Source: Prunella strophiata (Eukaryota > Chordata > Aves > Passeriformes > Prunellidae). From it: a stretch of 64,000 bases of DNA. Shown here one piece after another: positions 22,858-36,500 of the stretch. Position 1 is the first letter of the stretch. The number at the start of each line of letters is the position of its first letter. The stretch is from the NCBI GenBank assembly GCA_036583965.1, contig JAZBQD010000015.1, positions 25,704,310 to 25,768,309 of the forward strand, read 5' to 3'. The position numbers and the translations under genes are program-made. Under the pieces are notes generated by a model, which ran no database searches, was not told the DNA's origin, and worked only from the letters and a program-made list of their open reading frames with translations.

Positions 22858-25800
22858 ATGTGAAGGTTAGAAGGAAGGTTAAGAAAAAACGATGTACCTG
22901 AAGTACAGTTTGCAATGAATTAGTTATTTATCATAGTTTCTCAAGAAAAGAAAAGGTATTTTTCCAAAGGTAAGAGAAAATAATTCAAAATAAGTGATAT
23001 AGTATGTGAGTATAGTATGTGATTAAGTAAGACTTTTTCAGATGGCTTTCTCAAAGACCATCACCATAGAAATAAATTTCATTGATTCTAATAGATTTAA
23101 TACCCCTTAATGGATTTTATAATGCTGATAAGTTTTGATCACCATATGGTATCTTACTAACCCTTGTGAGCAAACAAGGTAACACAGGTAAATTTTGCAC
23201 TAGGGTTTCTGCAGTACTTGCCTCCATAGTTAACAGCTACTCTTTAAAAGTTTTGGATAAAACAAATAGACAAGGAATTGACAAGATAGAACCAGGATGT
23301 GAGTTTTTAGTCCTAAAAGTATTAAATTTGTCAATGAAATTGAAACTCTTTTCCTCCCTGAAAACTACAAAGTTTGTTGTGGTGTTTCATATATTTGCCA
23401 ATGTTTTGAAAGAGGCCAAGGAAAAGTGATTTTGTCAGCAACCTATGTATTACTTGTATAGATACAAAATAGAAAACCAGCAGAAATCCAAACAGAATGG
23501 GAAAAACTAGCTGACAAAAGAAATAGTACTAACATTATTTCCCCTCTGTCACCGTTTCCTCTCCCTTCAGTACACTGGAAAGATAAAAAGAAATGGGTTC
23601 TTTATCAATAACACTTGGCCATGAATTTTTGATACATAACAGGAAACATATTGCACTGTATGTGTACAGAACTAAATTGATTCCACAGTTTAGATTTTCC
23701 TCTGGGCATTTTTGTGGACAAGAAAGAATCTTTTCCCTTTTACTTGGACAATTCTGTATCAGAACTGCATTTCACCTTCATTAAGTGATACAGAATTATG
23801 AATTAAAATATGATTCATAAAATTGCGATAAGGCAAATATGTCTTCTGAGATTATTTTGTACCAAGCAAAAGCTATCATGGTGTCTTTTCAAGCTATGTT
23901 AGCATCCCTAATTCTTCTAGAATGCTTTCTTTTTTCTTCACTGTATCTGCAAACTACAAATTTAAAATTGCTAAATGTATTGTAAACATTACTAAAAGAC
24001 AGCAACAAATAGCATAGCAATCTCTCTGGTTTGAGAGATGCAAAACAGAATGATTATCAGCAGAAGGACTCTCCTATTCGTCAGCTTCTCTCTCATCTGC
24101 ATCTCAGGGGTGTGCTACAAACTACATTAGATGAAAAAGAAATTGTTAAGTAGAGGCAGAGTGGACAGCTGTCTTCATTTACTTTTTTCTTACTACTACT
24201 GTTGCTGGAAGGATTGATGTGAGTTCAATTTTGTTTTCTATACACGGCTGTGAACCTAACCCTGGGAATGAAAGCTATGAAAAGCAACAGGATGAGGCTG
24301 CTTGTGAGAGACAGAGGAGACGAAGTAGTCCTGGGCTCCAGTTTTCATAATACTGCACTTTTTTCCACTGCTGGAAAAGATGGGGGCATCCATGAAGGGC
24401 CATGCTGCTAAGTCCACATAGAACCCCAGTGCCACAGAGTCATGCTAGAATTATGGCTGATCTTTCCTCCCCAAAGTATCTCCTCTCACCAAAAATATTT
24501 TCACATTTCTTAAACTACTTTTAGAGATGGCTCTTATTGAAAAGTTCCTTGGTAATTCCCTGGTTATTGTTTAACCTGTCTGCTCATCATCATCCTCACT
24601 GCCTTGCTCTTTTGGGGTGAAATGCACTCTTGGGCAGTGTTGGGAGCCCCCCTCACATATGTTGGTACACCAGTGTTCATGTCTTGTCACCTGACCTTTT
24701 GGCAATGTGAGCATCCCTGTGACCACCCCAAGAGCTGATATCTCTTACAACTGATATGAAACCAAATTTGAACCCACTCCTTTCCTCAGCCACTCATAGC
24801 ATTACGATTTTTAAAACAGAACATAAAGTAAGAAATACATTTTAAATAAATATTTTATTTATATTGATATTTAAAACAGTAATATACAGCTAATATCTAG
24901 CTTAGGGTTGAATAGAATAACTGAATGCTTTCCATATATATGATTTTTTTTGTTTTTGAAGTCTTGCAAGCTACACCATGGAAATATTTTGTGTTCCTAG
25001 TAAGCTAAGTTTAAACTTCAATTTAAATATTTTATTCAAACAAAATTATGCAGTCAATGAATCTGCTTTTGTAAAGTATATGCAAAATAATTTTCCATCA
25101 TATTCTGCATTAATTTGGGATTTTTTGGAACCTAGAAGTGTCTAGGTCTCTAAAATTCATCATAAATTTGACAGTGACACATTTAGTCTAACTTCCCCTG
25201 TTGGAACCTCCTCTGTTAGCAAACATCATCTAAGTCTTCCTAGAGCATACACCTTTGAGTTTAAAAATGTGTGTTTTCATTCCCACTGGAACACAGAACA
25301 AAGATCTCCTTTCACTTGGATGCTCTTGAAAGATGTTTCAGTTCTTCCATCAACACTGGGAGTAGCCAGAACATGTAGCCAAAAAACTTTTTCCTGTGCC
25401 TGTTGGCAGCAAGATAGAGATCCAAACGAATCTATTATCAGTAAACACAGTCTTTATTTTCAGGTTTTTTTCAGGCTGTGGGTCACTACTTGATGAGATG
25501 TCAGTTGTGCGTATGAATGCACCAGTGTTCTTCCTCTGAAAAGAATAATTTTGTCATTAAAAAGGGATATTTCTCAGTCTGTGTTTCAGAGCTGAATTTA
25601 TAAACTGAAGGCTCCATGACAGAAATAAAGTTGAAAGAACTAAAATTATATTTTTATGCAACTTGTCATTTAAATACAACCCTATACAGAAAAGATTCTG
25701 TAACATAAAGGTTGAGTCTAATTCCAATATAAATTTCTGTAAACTGAAATTCTCACACATCCTTATGACTATTTTGGACACCTTTTCCTATATTCCAGAG

Positions 25801-26559
25801 GGAGAATTTTGCTTGAGGATATATGACTTTATTAAAATCCTAAAGATAGATTTATGCAGTTCTAAATCTGTTAAAATAACTTGAGGTGTTTCAGGCAGAT
25901 GTAAATACCCTACAACTGATTTGGAGAGATTTTACATTAAAGGTCTTAGGATTGTATATCCTAGTTTGATTTTTTTTTAATGTTGGCATTTTTACAGTCT
26001 CAGTTCATTAACTTATTTTCAAATATTAGTTATAGTAATATAAAATCTTTTCCCTGCTATGTTTGTTCAATGCTGGAAAGTTTAATTGAATGAACAGGGA
26101 TGAAAAACACTAAAACTAGGTTCCAGACTATTTTAGTTTAGGGAAACTGTCATACAAATGCTGAACCCTACTTCCAGCAAGGAAAAAAATGTGCAGCAAA
26201 ACTTTTGTTTCCTAAGGAGATGATACTTCAGATACTGCCAGATGAGAAGTCGCTCAATGAAAGTCTCCCACTTCTTTTAAGTGTTCTGTACTCAGGAACT
26301 AAGTATGCCTATAAAAGCCTGTGAGTGACTATTGTTTCACTTCAGAGGCAATGATAAAATGACATTGAAAGGGAGCTCAGGATCGTGTTTATTTAAAACC
26401 AGCTGGAAGTTAAACTCCAGATAAGCCACGCCCCTTCCCGTGCCCCTTTAGCAGGAGAGGGACAAAGGCAGAGACTATGGATTGAGATAATAACTTAGAG
26501 AAGGCACACAGCAATGAAATTAAAGCCAAACAGTAACAGCAGCAATATTAATAACAAAA
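22858..26559. other. intergenic, no gene seen
   Basis: AT-rich. ORFs such as 23166-23429, 23593-23784 and 25663-25884 are short and show no recognisable domain. No repeat family was identified. Confidence 0.55.
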
Positions 26560-26828
26560 GTATCCTCCTCATTGGATGCTGGACTTGATTCCACATTGCA
26601 GCTTCCAGCACTGGCCTTGCTCTGCCCTGTTCCACTCGGCTCCTTTAGGCTTGGCTCCTTCCAGCTGAGCTCAGCTCCTCCTGGCTCAGGTCAGACTCAG
26701 CAGCACTCGAGCTCCCTTCGGCTGCTGTGCCCTGCGGTGCCTCCTGCTCTGGTGCCACCGCACCTTCATCTGGCCTGGCACACAGGGGAAGGGGATGGCC
26801 ATCAGTGCCAGAGGACAAGGTCTGTCAC
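26560..26828. other. GC-rich patch next to an LTR-like sequence
   Basis: About 270 bases clearly richer in G+C than the surroundings, with repeated CTCCT/GGCTC words. This could be the internal part of an endogenous retrovirus or another repeat continuing from the LTR-like segment at 26829. There is no CpG-island-like promoter with an attached gene. The open frames on both strands (26572-26886 and 26686-27030) reflect composition. Confidence 0.35.
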
Positions 26829-27269
26829 TGTGGCGCACAAACGACACAACGTGGACAGCAGCTCTTTGCAAGGTGTGAGGGAGTAAAAAGAGAGGAAATT
26901 TATTGAATCTGACTCCATTTATAGTTTTCTGAAATCCCAGTGTCATTGGAGGGTGACAGTGCCACCTCCTCAATGCCACTGGACAACTCAACAGTCCATC
27001 AAGTTGCTCTTCCTCCATAGAGGAAGACAAAACAATAAGTTATTTACAGAAAGTGTGTGAGAAAGTTCTGCACAAGAATGTAAACATCAGAAGGCTTTAG
27101 AGAAACTTGAAAAATCAGGGCGACAAAGGTCAGCAGGGCTGATCCCTGCAACCTCCCTGATGGACAAAGCAATGCAGTTCCAGGGGCACTTTCCTTTTTT
27201 CTCCCCCTGGAACCACGGCCCCCAGCAAAGATGTCAGTGGTATGGAATGGCAACCTAGCAAGGCGCACA
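26829..27269 (-). mobile_element. probable solo LTR-like element, minus strand
   Basis: Read on the minus strand it may begin TGTGCGCC (27269) and end GTGCGCCACA (26829), i.e. TG...CA ends. Near its 3' end it has a TATA-like actataaatgg and then a poly(A) signal tcaataaattt (the plus strand shows gaaatttattga at 26895-26906). That is the layout of an LTR with promoter and poly(A) signal. No target-site duplication was found at these borders, so the right border is uncertain. The ERV class is not assigned. Confidence 0.4.
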
Positions 27270-27703
27270 GGGCTCTAAGTTCCACCCCCTCTCTGCAACC
27301 AGGACAAGACTCATGAAGCTATGGAGATTTTTTTTCACAATTATACAACAATTAAGTAAAAAATATTTAGGGTGCTGACACTGCATCTGAGGTTTAAGTC
27401 TGAGCAAGCTCTGTATTTCTGAATTATATAAAGAAGTCCAGATGGTTTAAATGCTAATGACATAATAGGGTCTGAGGACTGGGAAATAGGGAGTTATTAG
27501 CAATTTATGATGAGCTAAGACAACTCATGAATCATGTTATCTCTCCCATTTTTTGTCTCTCTTAGTAACTGCATTTTCATTTTAAAACTTCTTTTGCAGT
27601 TTTCAAAAGAAAAAAAAAACTTAACTTTTTAAGAAAGCCTCTTTGACAGACACTTGACCACATGAGTAGTTGGTTGAAATTTAAGCTTAGTGTGTACATA
27701 TAT

Positions 27704-27757
<54 letters not shown>

Positions 27758-29007
27758 AAAGTGGTTTAAGTAAGTAACTTTATTATTGTGATATCATATA
27801 AGCCAAAAATATAGATTAATACAAGTTACTGGAACAATGACTAATTCCTTAAATAACTTTACCTCAGAATGTCCAGTGAAAAAATGAGCCTAGTTATTGG
27901 TAACAGTAGATATCATTTTGTTGTTCTAACAAATGTAATCTGAATGCAATCCTATTCATCTTCCTTCATTAGACTGATCTGCTATGGCAACTGGCTAAAC
28001 TAGACCCTCAAATTAGGCAGGACGTATAATAAACAGGCCATTATCAAACTTTATCAAATCCATATTGTGCAAACCCACTTTAGTTAGAAAAGTGTAGAAC
28101 TAGAATATAATTCCAAAACTCCTGTTTTATTTTTAGCTAAATAGAAAACTGTCATAGCAGCATCTCATTTTAAGTTACATTTTTCTTATAACTCAAAATT
28201 TTGCTGTGATGGAGGCCTAAGAACAGCTGCCATCAGCTTTAAACTGCTTTCTATTATCTTCTTGTAGATTAATGTTTTCTTTGGTTTGTTTGTTAAACAA
28301 ACTACCAGAAATACAACAACCAAGTAAATTTGCTTTGAGTCTGAAAAAAACAAGACAACTCATTTTTATGGGTTCTTAGCTATCTGCTAAAACTAAAGCT
28401 TGTCTCATTCTGGAAGGAGCAGATATAATATACATCAGTGATGTTTGCTTTCCTCTCACTGGAGAAAGCCAGGAGAAACAAACAGAGTATAAAATAAAGG
28501 AAGGTGAATCACTGTGGTGGGCATCACCAGACTCCTACACAACACAAAAAGTTTGATTTAGCAGAATTATAGGCAATGTATCTGGGGCACCTGTTCAGTT
28601 CCTGTTTATTTTCTGATTCTGAAACATCAATCACTTCAAAACTCCTGCCATTTTAAAGTTTACTTTTAGCAGTGGTTGAACATATGGTAGAAGCTCCTGT
28701 GAGAATGAGTATATTACCATGCATTGATAAATGACAAGTGACAGCATAAAGACTTGAGTTAGAAGGAAATAGAAATTCTCTTCAAATACTTTGCAAATAC
28801 TGAGGATCCAATCAATTCCTTGACCAATATTCTGAGCATTCACATCAATCAAATTAATGAATTACATTTTTTGTAAGTAATTGAAGAATGTGAGTTTCTA
28901 AGGAGAGCTAGTGATAATGATAACTTGCATAAGACACTGCCCCTAGGGGACTAAGGGAGCAAGCTGCAACCAGGACAGCACTGAGAAGAATATTTAGCTT
29001 AATATCT
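27270..29007. other. intergenic, no gene seen
   Basis: AT-rich, containing the CTAT microsatellite listed separately. Short ORFs have no support. Confidence 0.55.
27705..27757. repeat. (CTAT)13 microsatellite
   Basis: About 13 uninterrupted copies of the tetranucleotide CTAT (53 bp). Perfect tetranucleotide repeats of this length are usually polymorphic. Confidence 0.98.
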
Positions 29008-29402
29008 ATCATAGAATAGTTTGGATTGAAAGGGACCAATAAAAGCCACCAAGCACAATATCTCCTGTAAGAAGTAGGGACATCTTCCACTAGATCAGGT
29101 TGCTCACAGCCCCATCCAACCCAATCTTGAATGTTACCAGAGATGGGGCATCTACTTCCTTCCTGGGCAACTTATTCCAATGTATCATTACCCTTATAAT
29201 AAAGAATTTCTTCCTTAAAGCTAATCTGAATCTTCTCTTTTGTGGCCTAAAACCATTACTACTTGTACTTTTGCAACTGACCCTACCAAAAGTTTCTTTC
29301 TCAGCAGCCCCCTTTAAGTATTGTAAGGTCACATGAAGGTCTGCCTGAAGCCTTGTCTTCTCCAAGTTGAACAATTCCAGTTTTCTCAGCCTTTCCAGGT
29401 TT
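29008..29402 (-). mobile_element. CR1 LINE 3' end, minus strand
   Basis: The left edge has the reverse-complement CR1 tail (atcatagaatagtttggatt, 29008). It is followed by 'gacatcttccactagatcag', 'gatggggcatctacttcc' and 'aatttcttccttaaagctaa', matching avian CR1 3' UTR and ORF2 end in reverse. It is strongly 5'-truncated (about 395 bp). The minus-strand frame 29090-29374 is the decayed ORF2 C-terminus. Confidence 0.92.
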
Positions 29403-32345
29403 CATTCAGATAATGGAAGTAATATAAAAAAATGCTTTTTTAATGGCTATATCCTTTCACCAATGTGTACAAAAGAAAAAAAAAACCCAACATTTTAAAT
29501 GCACAAAGCAAACAAGGGATTGTACATGAAAGGGAAAATGTTCAAAGGACTGAAAGACTGATATGCATTATAAACTCTGAATTCCTCCCTCTCCTCTCTT
29601 GTTAATGGGAAACAAACTGAAAAATCCCAAGCTGAAATGGACAGAGACTACCACCAGAGGTATGAGTCAGAGGACCTGAATACCCCTCTGAAAGTGCATC
29701 TCTCTCCCCAACTGTAAAATATCTTTCCAGCTTAGATGTCTTGGATGCAGTGAATCATTCCACCTCATTAGGTTCAACATTTATATCCACAGAAGTATTT
29801 TAAATAATCACACATTTGTAAATTATAAATCTGTGATCAGCCCATAATTAATGCTTCTGTCAATTAAATCTTGCCTTGTCTGCAGAGCCTGCTTTAGCTA
29901 GTAACCCTAGAGCATAACTGCTTGAATGACTAGGCAGGGGAAAGTAGAAGCTTTCTACATCCCATAACCTTCAGACTTCGAGTTCAGGAACTATTTCTAG
30001 ATCTTCTGGCTGGGACTAGACATGATGCTCATAGAGATGTTAAGAGAAGGCAGGGAAAACCCAAAAGTAGTTGTAATTTTCCATTGTGAATCCTTACCTT
30101 AGTTGGTGATGCTTATGTCTAAGGATTTGTTTTTATTGAAGTGATTGGTAACAACTTTTATATTTTTTTTGTTTGGATTATCCTTGGATATGTTCTTTTG
30201 AATAAATACATTAATTTCATTTAGTGTATTTTGGTGTAAAGTTTAAAGTTTAAAGTAGATATAGATTCTTTCCAGAGATTGTGTATTGAAGTAGACATAT
30301 AGAGAAGGGAGATTAGGGCATCCTCTATATGGACAGACATCCTATATAAAAGAAGAATGCTGTTTATTTTAGATGCTTATTTCATAATAGAATGAATGTT
30401 CCCATTTATTTCCATTGACCTGACAGGAAGCCTGATCCTCTACAGATCCTTCCTAACCTGCTTATTCTGGATGGATATAAGTGTCAGCTTACAAGATAGC
30501 ATCCCTGTACTCCATTTTGCCAAGTAAAAGGAAGGGGGAAGATGTATATATTGCATCTGCCTTATTCTTCAAATTCTTAACCAAATTACAGGATGATTGC
30601 TCATCTATTAGTTTAGAAACTAGATATTTCAGGGAGAGGAAAGAAAAATTTATGCAAAAAAAGAGATTTATTATGTTAAATTTAAGATTAAACAAATCTG
30701 CTTTAATTAATCTTGTTTATGTGTTGTGTCTATTGGTCAGGGCATGTAAGTGTGTTTGATTGTTAATAATTACTCTGTTTGAGTTTAGAGGAGCTGCTGT
30801 CCTTGTATGAAAAGTAAAGAAACTTATCAAAGATTCAGCAGTGTACTGTAAAGGACTTAAAAAAAGAAAGGAAGATGCCCAGAATCAACCCTTAATGATT
30901 TTTTTTTTCCCCTCCAGAATTTCAGTGTATGCAAAATGCTCTTTTGGCTTGGTTTTTCCCTCCCTTTTTCAGGTTCAGTTGTCATCTCTGTAATGTAGTA
31001 ATGTAGTAATGTAGAGCACTATGGAATAATATAAAATAAAAAATTATTACTTAATATTGTTGAAATGGGAAAGTCACATTAAATGACATTCAGACTATTC
31101 CTGGAATAGGAGTCAAGGTCTGTCTCAAACAAAAGAATCAGAATGCTAAGAAGAGACAGGATGCTTCGCTTGCTGCTCCTTGTAATGACAATTTTCTTTT
31201 TAAATCAGAAAAAGTAATGAAGTGAACAGAAAGACAGATGTGAAAGAAAACAGTTCAAACATATTGCAGCTGTGTATTACCCAAGGGATGCCATCAGGAA
31301 GCACTGCCTTAGCTGGCAGTTAAACTTCCAGTGGATAGGGGATAATTGAGAGAAGTGTTACAATGCACATCAAAAGGGTAAATTGATCCCATCAGGTGAA
31401 ACAGCAAGTGATAAATCAGAATATTTAAGACACATCAAGGAAACTTCTTAGATGTCAGCTGCATTCCTTTGGCAGCTAAACAGAGGGACAGATTCAGAAA
31501 GGAAGGAAAATCATGGCAAGGCCAAGACCATGAAATGTCAAATAAATTGAAACATCTGGGCAAGAATCATATACATATATATATCCCATCTTAAAAAGTG
31601 AAAAAAACACTTTTACCAGATCATATCTCTCTGTGTACAGCTGATTTCTACCTGCACAGCAAAGTAATCTAAATGTCTAAAATAATGTATTTTTGTGATG
31701 CTGTTGATTGTTAGGGAAGTCACTTACATTTGTCTTGCTTAAGTAGCCTCATTTGTAAGTCACTTATGAGTCTCCTATTAAGAAACATGGCATACTTGCA
31801 CACTCCAAAGCCCCCAGAGTGTGTTAGTGTGAATGACTGTCTGATGCTGAGACTGTGTCCGCATCTGTTCTAAGCTGAATTTTTCAGGTGGCATAGAAAA
31901 GTCTGCATTTGCAGATGTGTTTTCTTTTTCATGTAAACAGAACTGGTTTTTTAAAGTCATTGCACACCTTTATTCTACCTTTGTAGTTAAGAAAAATGAA
32001 AAGTTGAACATCAAAAATGGATTGAGTGGAACATGTCTGTACATTCAACACAGTGGTTAGAGTCTGCTTCAAAGGGGTGACAGAAAAGAAAGAGGTTCAA
32101 ACAAACCCCTATTACAAACATTTTATAAAGATATGCGAACAGTTTTTTGTAGAAATGAGGCACGCAAGCACCTATCTCAAAAAGAGCAGTCAGCATCTGG
32201 GACTCATCTGGCCACAGATAACGCTGAAGCCTTGAATCTAACTAAGGGACAAAGTAGGGCTTTGTTTCACATTGGGTGACCTGAATAGAACAAGGATTGT
32301 GATGGGGAGTTTTGGACTCCCTCTTCAATTTCAGTGGACAAATGG
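29403..32345. other. intergenic, no gene seen
   Basis: AT-rich. A triple 8-bp repeat (taatgtag) occurs near 30991-31013. ORFs at 30481-30759 and 32026-32235 are short and match no family I know. Confidence 0.55.
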
Positions 32346-33570
32346 TCATAGAATCATAGAATCATTAATGTTGGAAAAGACCTCCAAGATCATCAAGTCC
32401 AACCTTTGACCAGCCACCACGGATATCAAGTAAGCCATAGCACTAAGTGTCATGTTCAGACATTCCCTAAATACTTCCAGGGAAGGTAGGATTTATTCCA
32501 GGCTGACTCAAGCGACTCCCGGGGCAACTCATTCCAATTCTTGACAACCATTTCACTGAAGAAACTCTTCCTGATGTCCAGCCTGAACCTCCCCTGGTGC
32601 AGCTGAGACTCTCACCCTGTCACTTGTTGCCTGGGAGAAGAGGCCAACCCCCACCTGGTTACAACCTCCTTTCAGGCAGTTGTAGAGATTAATAAAGTGT
32701 CAACAGTCCTCTAGTCCTTCCAAATCTTCATATGAATGGACATCACACTGAATAACCTCCAGTCATCTGGGGCTTTCCCAGTTAACCAGGATTGATGATA
32801 AATGATGAACAGTGACTTGATGAGTTTTTCTGCCAGGTCCCTAAGTACCTTTGGATGAATCCCGTCTGGCCCCATATTCTTGTGGGTTCCTAAGTGGTTC
32901 AGCAGCCTCTAACTACTTCCTCCTGGGTTGCAGGGCCTCTATCCTGCTCCCTGTCCCTGTTTGCCAGCTCAGGGAGACAGTTGTCCTGTTAAAGGCAGGC
33001 AAAGTCATTCTGTTAAAGAGTGATGCAAAGAAGGCATTAAGTACCTCAGCCTTTTCCTCATCCATCATGTTCTCCTCCATATCCACTGAGGATGGACATT
33101 TTCCTCAGCCCTCCTTTTGTTGTTAGTGTATTTATAAAAACACTTTTTATTACATTTTACAGCTGTGGCCATATTGAGTTCTAGCTGAGCTTTCTCCTTT
33201 CTAATTTTCTGTCTCCATAATCTAAGGACACCCTTGTACTCTTCCTGACTTGTCTGCCTTTTATTCCAAAGTTCATAAACTCTTTTTTCTCCCCCTGACT
33301 TCCTGCAAAAGGTCCCTGTTCAGCCAGACATTCTTCCCTGCTGGATTGTCTTTTGATAAATAAGGACAGCCTGTTCCTTCACCTTTAAGATTTCCTACTT
33401 AAAGTATGTCCAGCCTTCCTGGACCCCTTTGTTATTAAGGACTGTTTCCCAGGGGAAAGTTCCTTCTCTGAACCAGTGTCCTGCTTCAGGGTCTGGTTGC
33501 TCTAAACATTGGGCTGTCAGGTTAAAGAGAGATCTGCCTATATGGGAGGTCAGAACCATTAACCACATTT
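32346..33570 (-). mobile_element. CR1 LINE with internal deletion, minus strand
   Basis: The left edge is the CR1 3' tail in reverse (tcatagaatcatagaatcat, 32346), followed by CR1 3' sequence to about 32690. From about 32760 to 33570 the minus strand encodes earlier ORF2 parts. These include the MGPDGIHP and GE.P.DW motifs at the start of the reverse transcriptase (about 32760-32880), the linker region with KAEVLNAFFA-like sequence (about 33020-33060), and the post-endonuclease segment PWETVLNNKGVQEGW (about 33400-33450). The catalytic RT core that should lie between these and the tail is missing, so either roughly 1 kb was deleted or two insertions abut. No intact ORF remains. Confidence 0.85.
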
Positions 33571-36500
33571 TTGAAAAATCTACTAAAACAAACATGAGAG
33601 ATGATATAAACATTGAAACACAACACTTGTGAATGTTCCTGACATGTACAAGGAATAATTCACTTCTGCTATGCCATTTATGGCTTTGCATGAGGTCAGC
33701 AGTACATGTCCAGCACCTGGGATATCTTTACTAGTAAAAGCTTAGACTTCTGAGCAATTTAGGTACCTCCAGAGTTAGCTTTCAGCACTATCTAAATGTC
33801 CAGGAAAGGCATCTAAATCCCTAGAGAGGGACCTGAATTGTCAGCCTTAATGACTAGCATTTAGATTTCAGTTAATCAAGTTCCTTATCATTTAGTACCA
33901 AGTAGTAATTAAGGCACTGCTATTAAAGGAGGGTCATTTAAAAAACATCACCAGATGCTTATGATCAAATATTTTTTCAAATTAATATGATGAAATTAAA
34001 GTCAAAAATTTTACTGATAAAGGTGAAAGTTCTTGTCTCACATTTTGACTTTATTGGATTTAAAATCAGAAATCCCACACAAAAAATATTTTAAATGGAT
34101 TTAAAACTCCATTTCTCAGAATGTAATTCTGAATGAAGAACTATCAACTCCTCTGATTTTACTGGAGCCCATGGTGATCAGTACAGTATTGGTTGTACAG
34201 TATTTAAAATTTTTTCAGTAGCATGGAAGACATAAAATCATTACTAATAAAGTTTACTGTTGACAAAGATTGATGGAGTGGTTATTATAATGAGGAATAC
34301 AAATCACTAATGTAGAAAGCTGGATCACATTGTAAACTGGGCCCAGTCTATATGATTGTGTCTTCCTCCATGTAAGACAATAAATACATCAGGGAGTAAA
34401 GAATTTAGGTTGGGCATCCAGTATGAAACCTAGGAAAAAAAGTGAGTCTGAGAGGTCATAATGGAGAGTCTGCTGGATGTGAGGTCCAGAGTAGCACTCT
34501 GGTTTATAGGAATTACCTACAAAGAGCTGAATGCTGAGTGGTGGTGGGAAGTATCTAATAGCACTAGCAGTGAGAATCACTGCTGCTGCTAAGATGGGAT
34601 GTGTGCTCAGCTCTGGTGCCTGCCTTTTAGAGAAAGAAACTTGATAAGTGGGATATGTTTCAAAGGAGAAAGAAAACAATTAAAAACAAAAGTTAAAAGG
34701 ATATTAAAGCATATGATATGCAAGGAATGACACTTGGTCATAGGTCAATGTTTCTTACACTCTTTCTTCAGGCAAATTTCTTTTACCATAACGTCCTTTG
34801 AATTACAGAAATTTCCTTTAAATATTTCTTTCTCTTATATCTAGGCTCTTCAGAAGCTTTCCCCACCATGCTTTACACTTGGTAGCCCTCTAGTTGTTTT
34901 CCCATATTATTAATTATTCAAGCAAAGACTTTCTGGAGGCCAGCTAAGAACCCTTGGTTCTAATCTAGTGCAAGACCATTGGTCCAATCTAGTCCATGCA
35001 GGTCCATCGTCAGGACCATTCTGCACACATACCTACCTCTTTTTCTTGCCTAAAATGTACAGTAGCCTGCTAAGACTAGCACTATGGGACATAGTATGAA
35101 AAGTAGATATAAAATTAAGATATTTGTGCCCTAAAAGATAAGAAGACATGTTTCAGAGCATTAGATTAGCCTAATGTGCTTCATTTATGGATCTTCAGTA
35201 CAGGTGTTTATTTCTGGTAATTTTTTTCTTCCCAGTGTTTTCAAAAAAAGTGGGCTGGAATAGCTTTACCTTGCAAAATAAAATATACAGGCTAGAGAAT
35301 AGATCCAAACTATCTCTACTGATGTCACAGGGAGCATGAATCTCATTTCATTTGTGTGTATGAAAGCCATAAGCATAAACTCTCCCAAATGGCACTCCAA
35401 CACAGAGCATCTGTCCAAATAGTAAGGAGTTAGGGGTGGGAGGGTGGGAAGTTACAAACAACCAATGGTTTAAAAAATATTTTATTTTCATTGAGTACAA
35501 TTTTCAAAGATATTCAGGTATCTGTCTACTGGCTGAAATGTGAAGTCATATGGTGAGACAAAATGTAGCAAATTTTGAGAATGTATCTGCAACGTATTAT
35601 TCCAGTTTAATTGAGTTTCACCTGTTATCCTGAGAGCAAACCTCTGGAAAGAATGGGCTAAGGTTGCTGTGAAGAAGAAGTGATAAATTCTCTTTAACAT
35701 GATTAAAAGCTTCTTGCTTTTCAGTCCATCAAAAGCCCTTTGTAATGCAATGAAAAACAGAAGAAAACAGAGAATAACAATTTGGAGACCAGTAAGACCT
35801 GTACATTGTACTGCACCTTGTACTGGGAAATCACCCACTTGAGAAAAGATAGAGAACAGAAGCTGAGGACTGCTTCAGGCTCACACAAGATGAGGCTTCG
35901 GGTGTAAGAAGAAGACTGTGCACTCTGTGTGCAGCAGTTTGCATAGCCTATCATAAGAAGCTGATGCTAATTCTTTCACTTTTCAGCTTTAAATTGGAGT
36001 TCCTTGCTGACTTACTAAAATTGGATAATCACTCTCTCTGTATTAACTTGTCACTGTTATTTTATTCAATTTTAAACCCAGGGCTTCATTCAGTTATCCT
36101 TTGTACACTTACTGATTTTATTGTAAGAGTTGTAGGTGAGCTTCAATACATAAGAAAAATACATTACCCTTTTTCTAAACCACAGTGTCACTATATCCTA
36201 ACAGGGAGATTTTTCTTTTATTCCAGAACTCATGCATGGTTATTCCATCTTCCTGAACATGGTCTCAAGTTGGTTTGTTTATCTTCTCTTAAAGCAACAG
36301 CTGGTAAAGCCTGGAAAAGAGACCTGTAATTAAGAAGAGAATCAGTACAAAAGATTCTAAACAGAAAATAACCACGTATCTTCTTCAACAGTTTTGTGAT
36401 GAGACAATGAGGACTTTGAAAAAGAAAACAACCTGGATTGGTCCCAATATTGGTATGCAAACCTACCTACCAAGAAATTTAAGCAGTGAATAGAGCATCA

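Noticed and set aside
22727..22915. Minus-strand ORF with a Cys-Val repeat.
   Set aside because: It is the translation of the CA microsatellite and CR1 end.
27705..27757. Regularly spaced short repeats, considered as a CRISPR-like array (also 20108, 59613).
   Set aside because: No unique spacers between repeats; these are microsatellites and simple tandem duplications in a vertebrate genome.
35488..35954. Two overlapping minus-strand ORFs (116 and 77 codons).
   Set aside because: Composition is hydrophobic as in translated AT-rich DNA; no domain, no splice or poly(A) context.
35964..36329. 121-codon plus-strand ORF, the longest plus-strand frame outside the CR1 copy at 39990.
   Set aside because: Leu/Phe/Ser-rich with no recognisable motif; length is within expectation for 64 kb of DNA.
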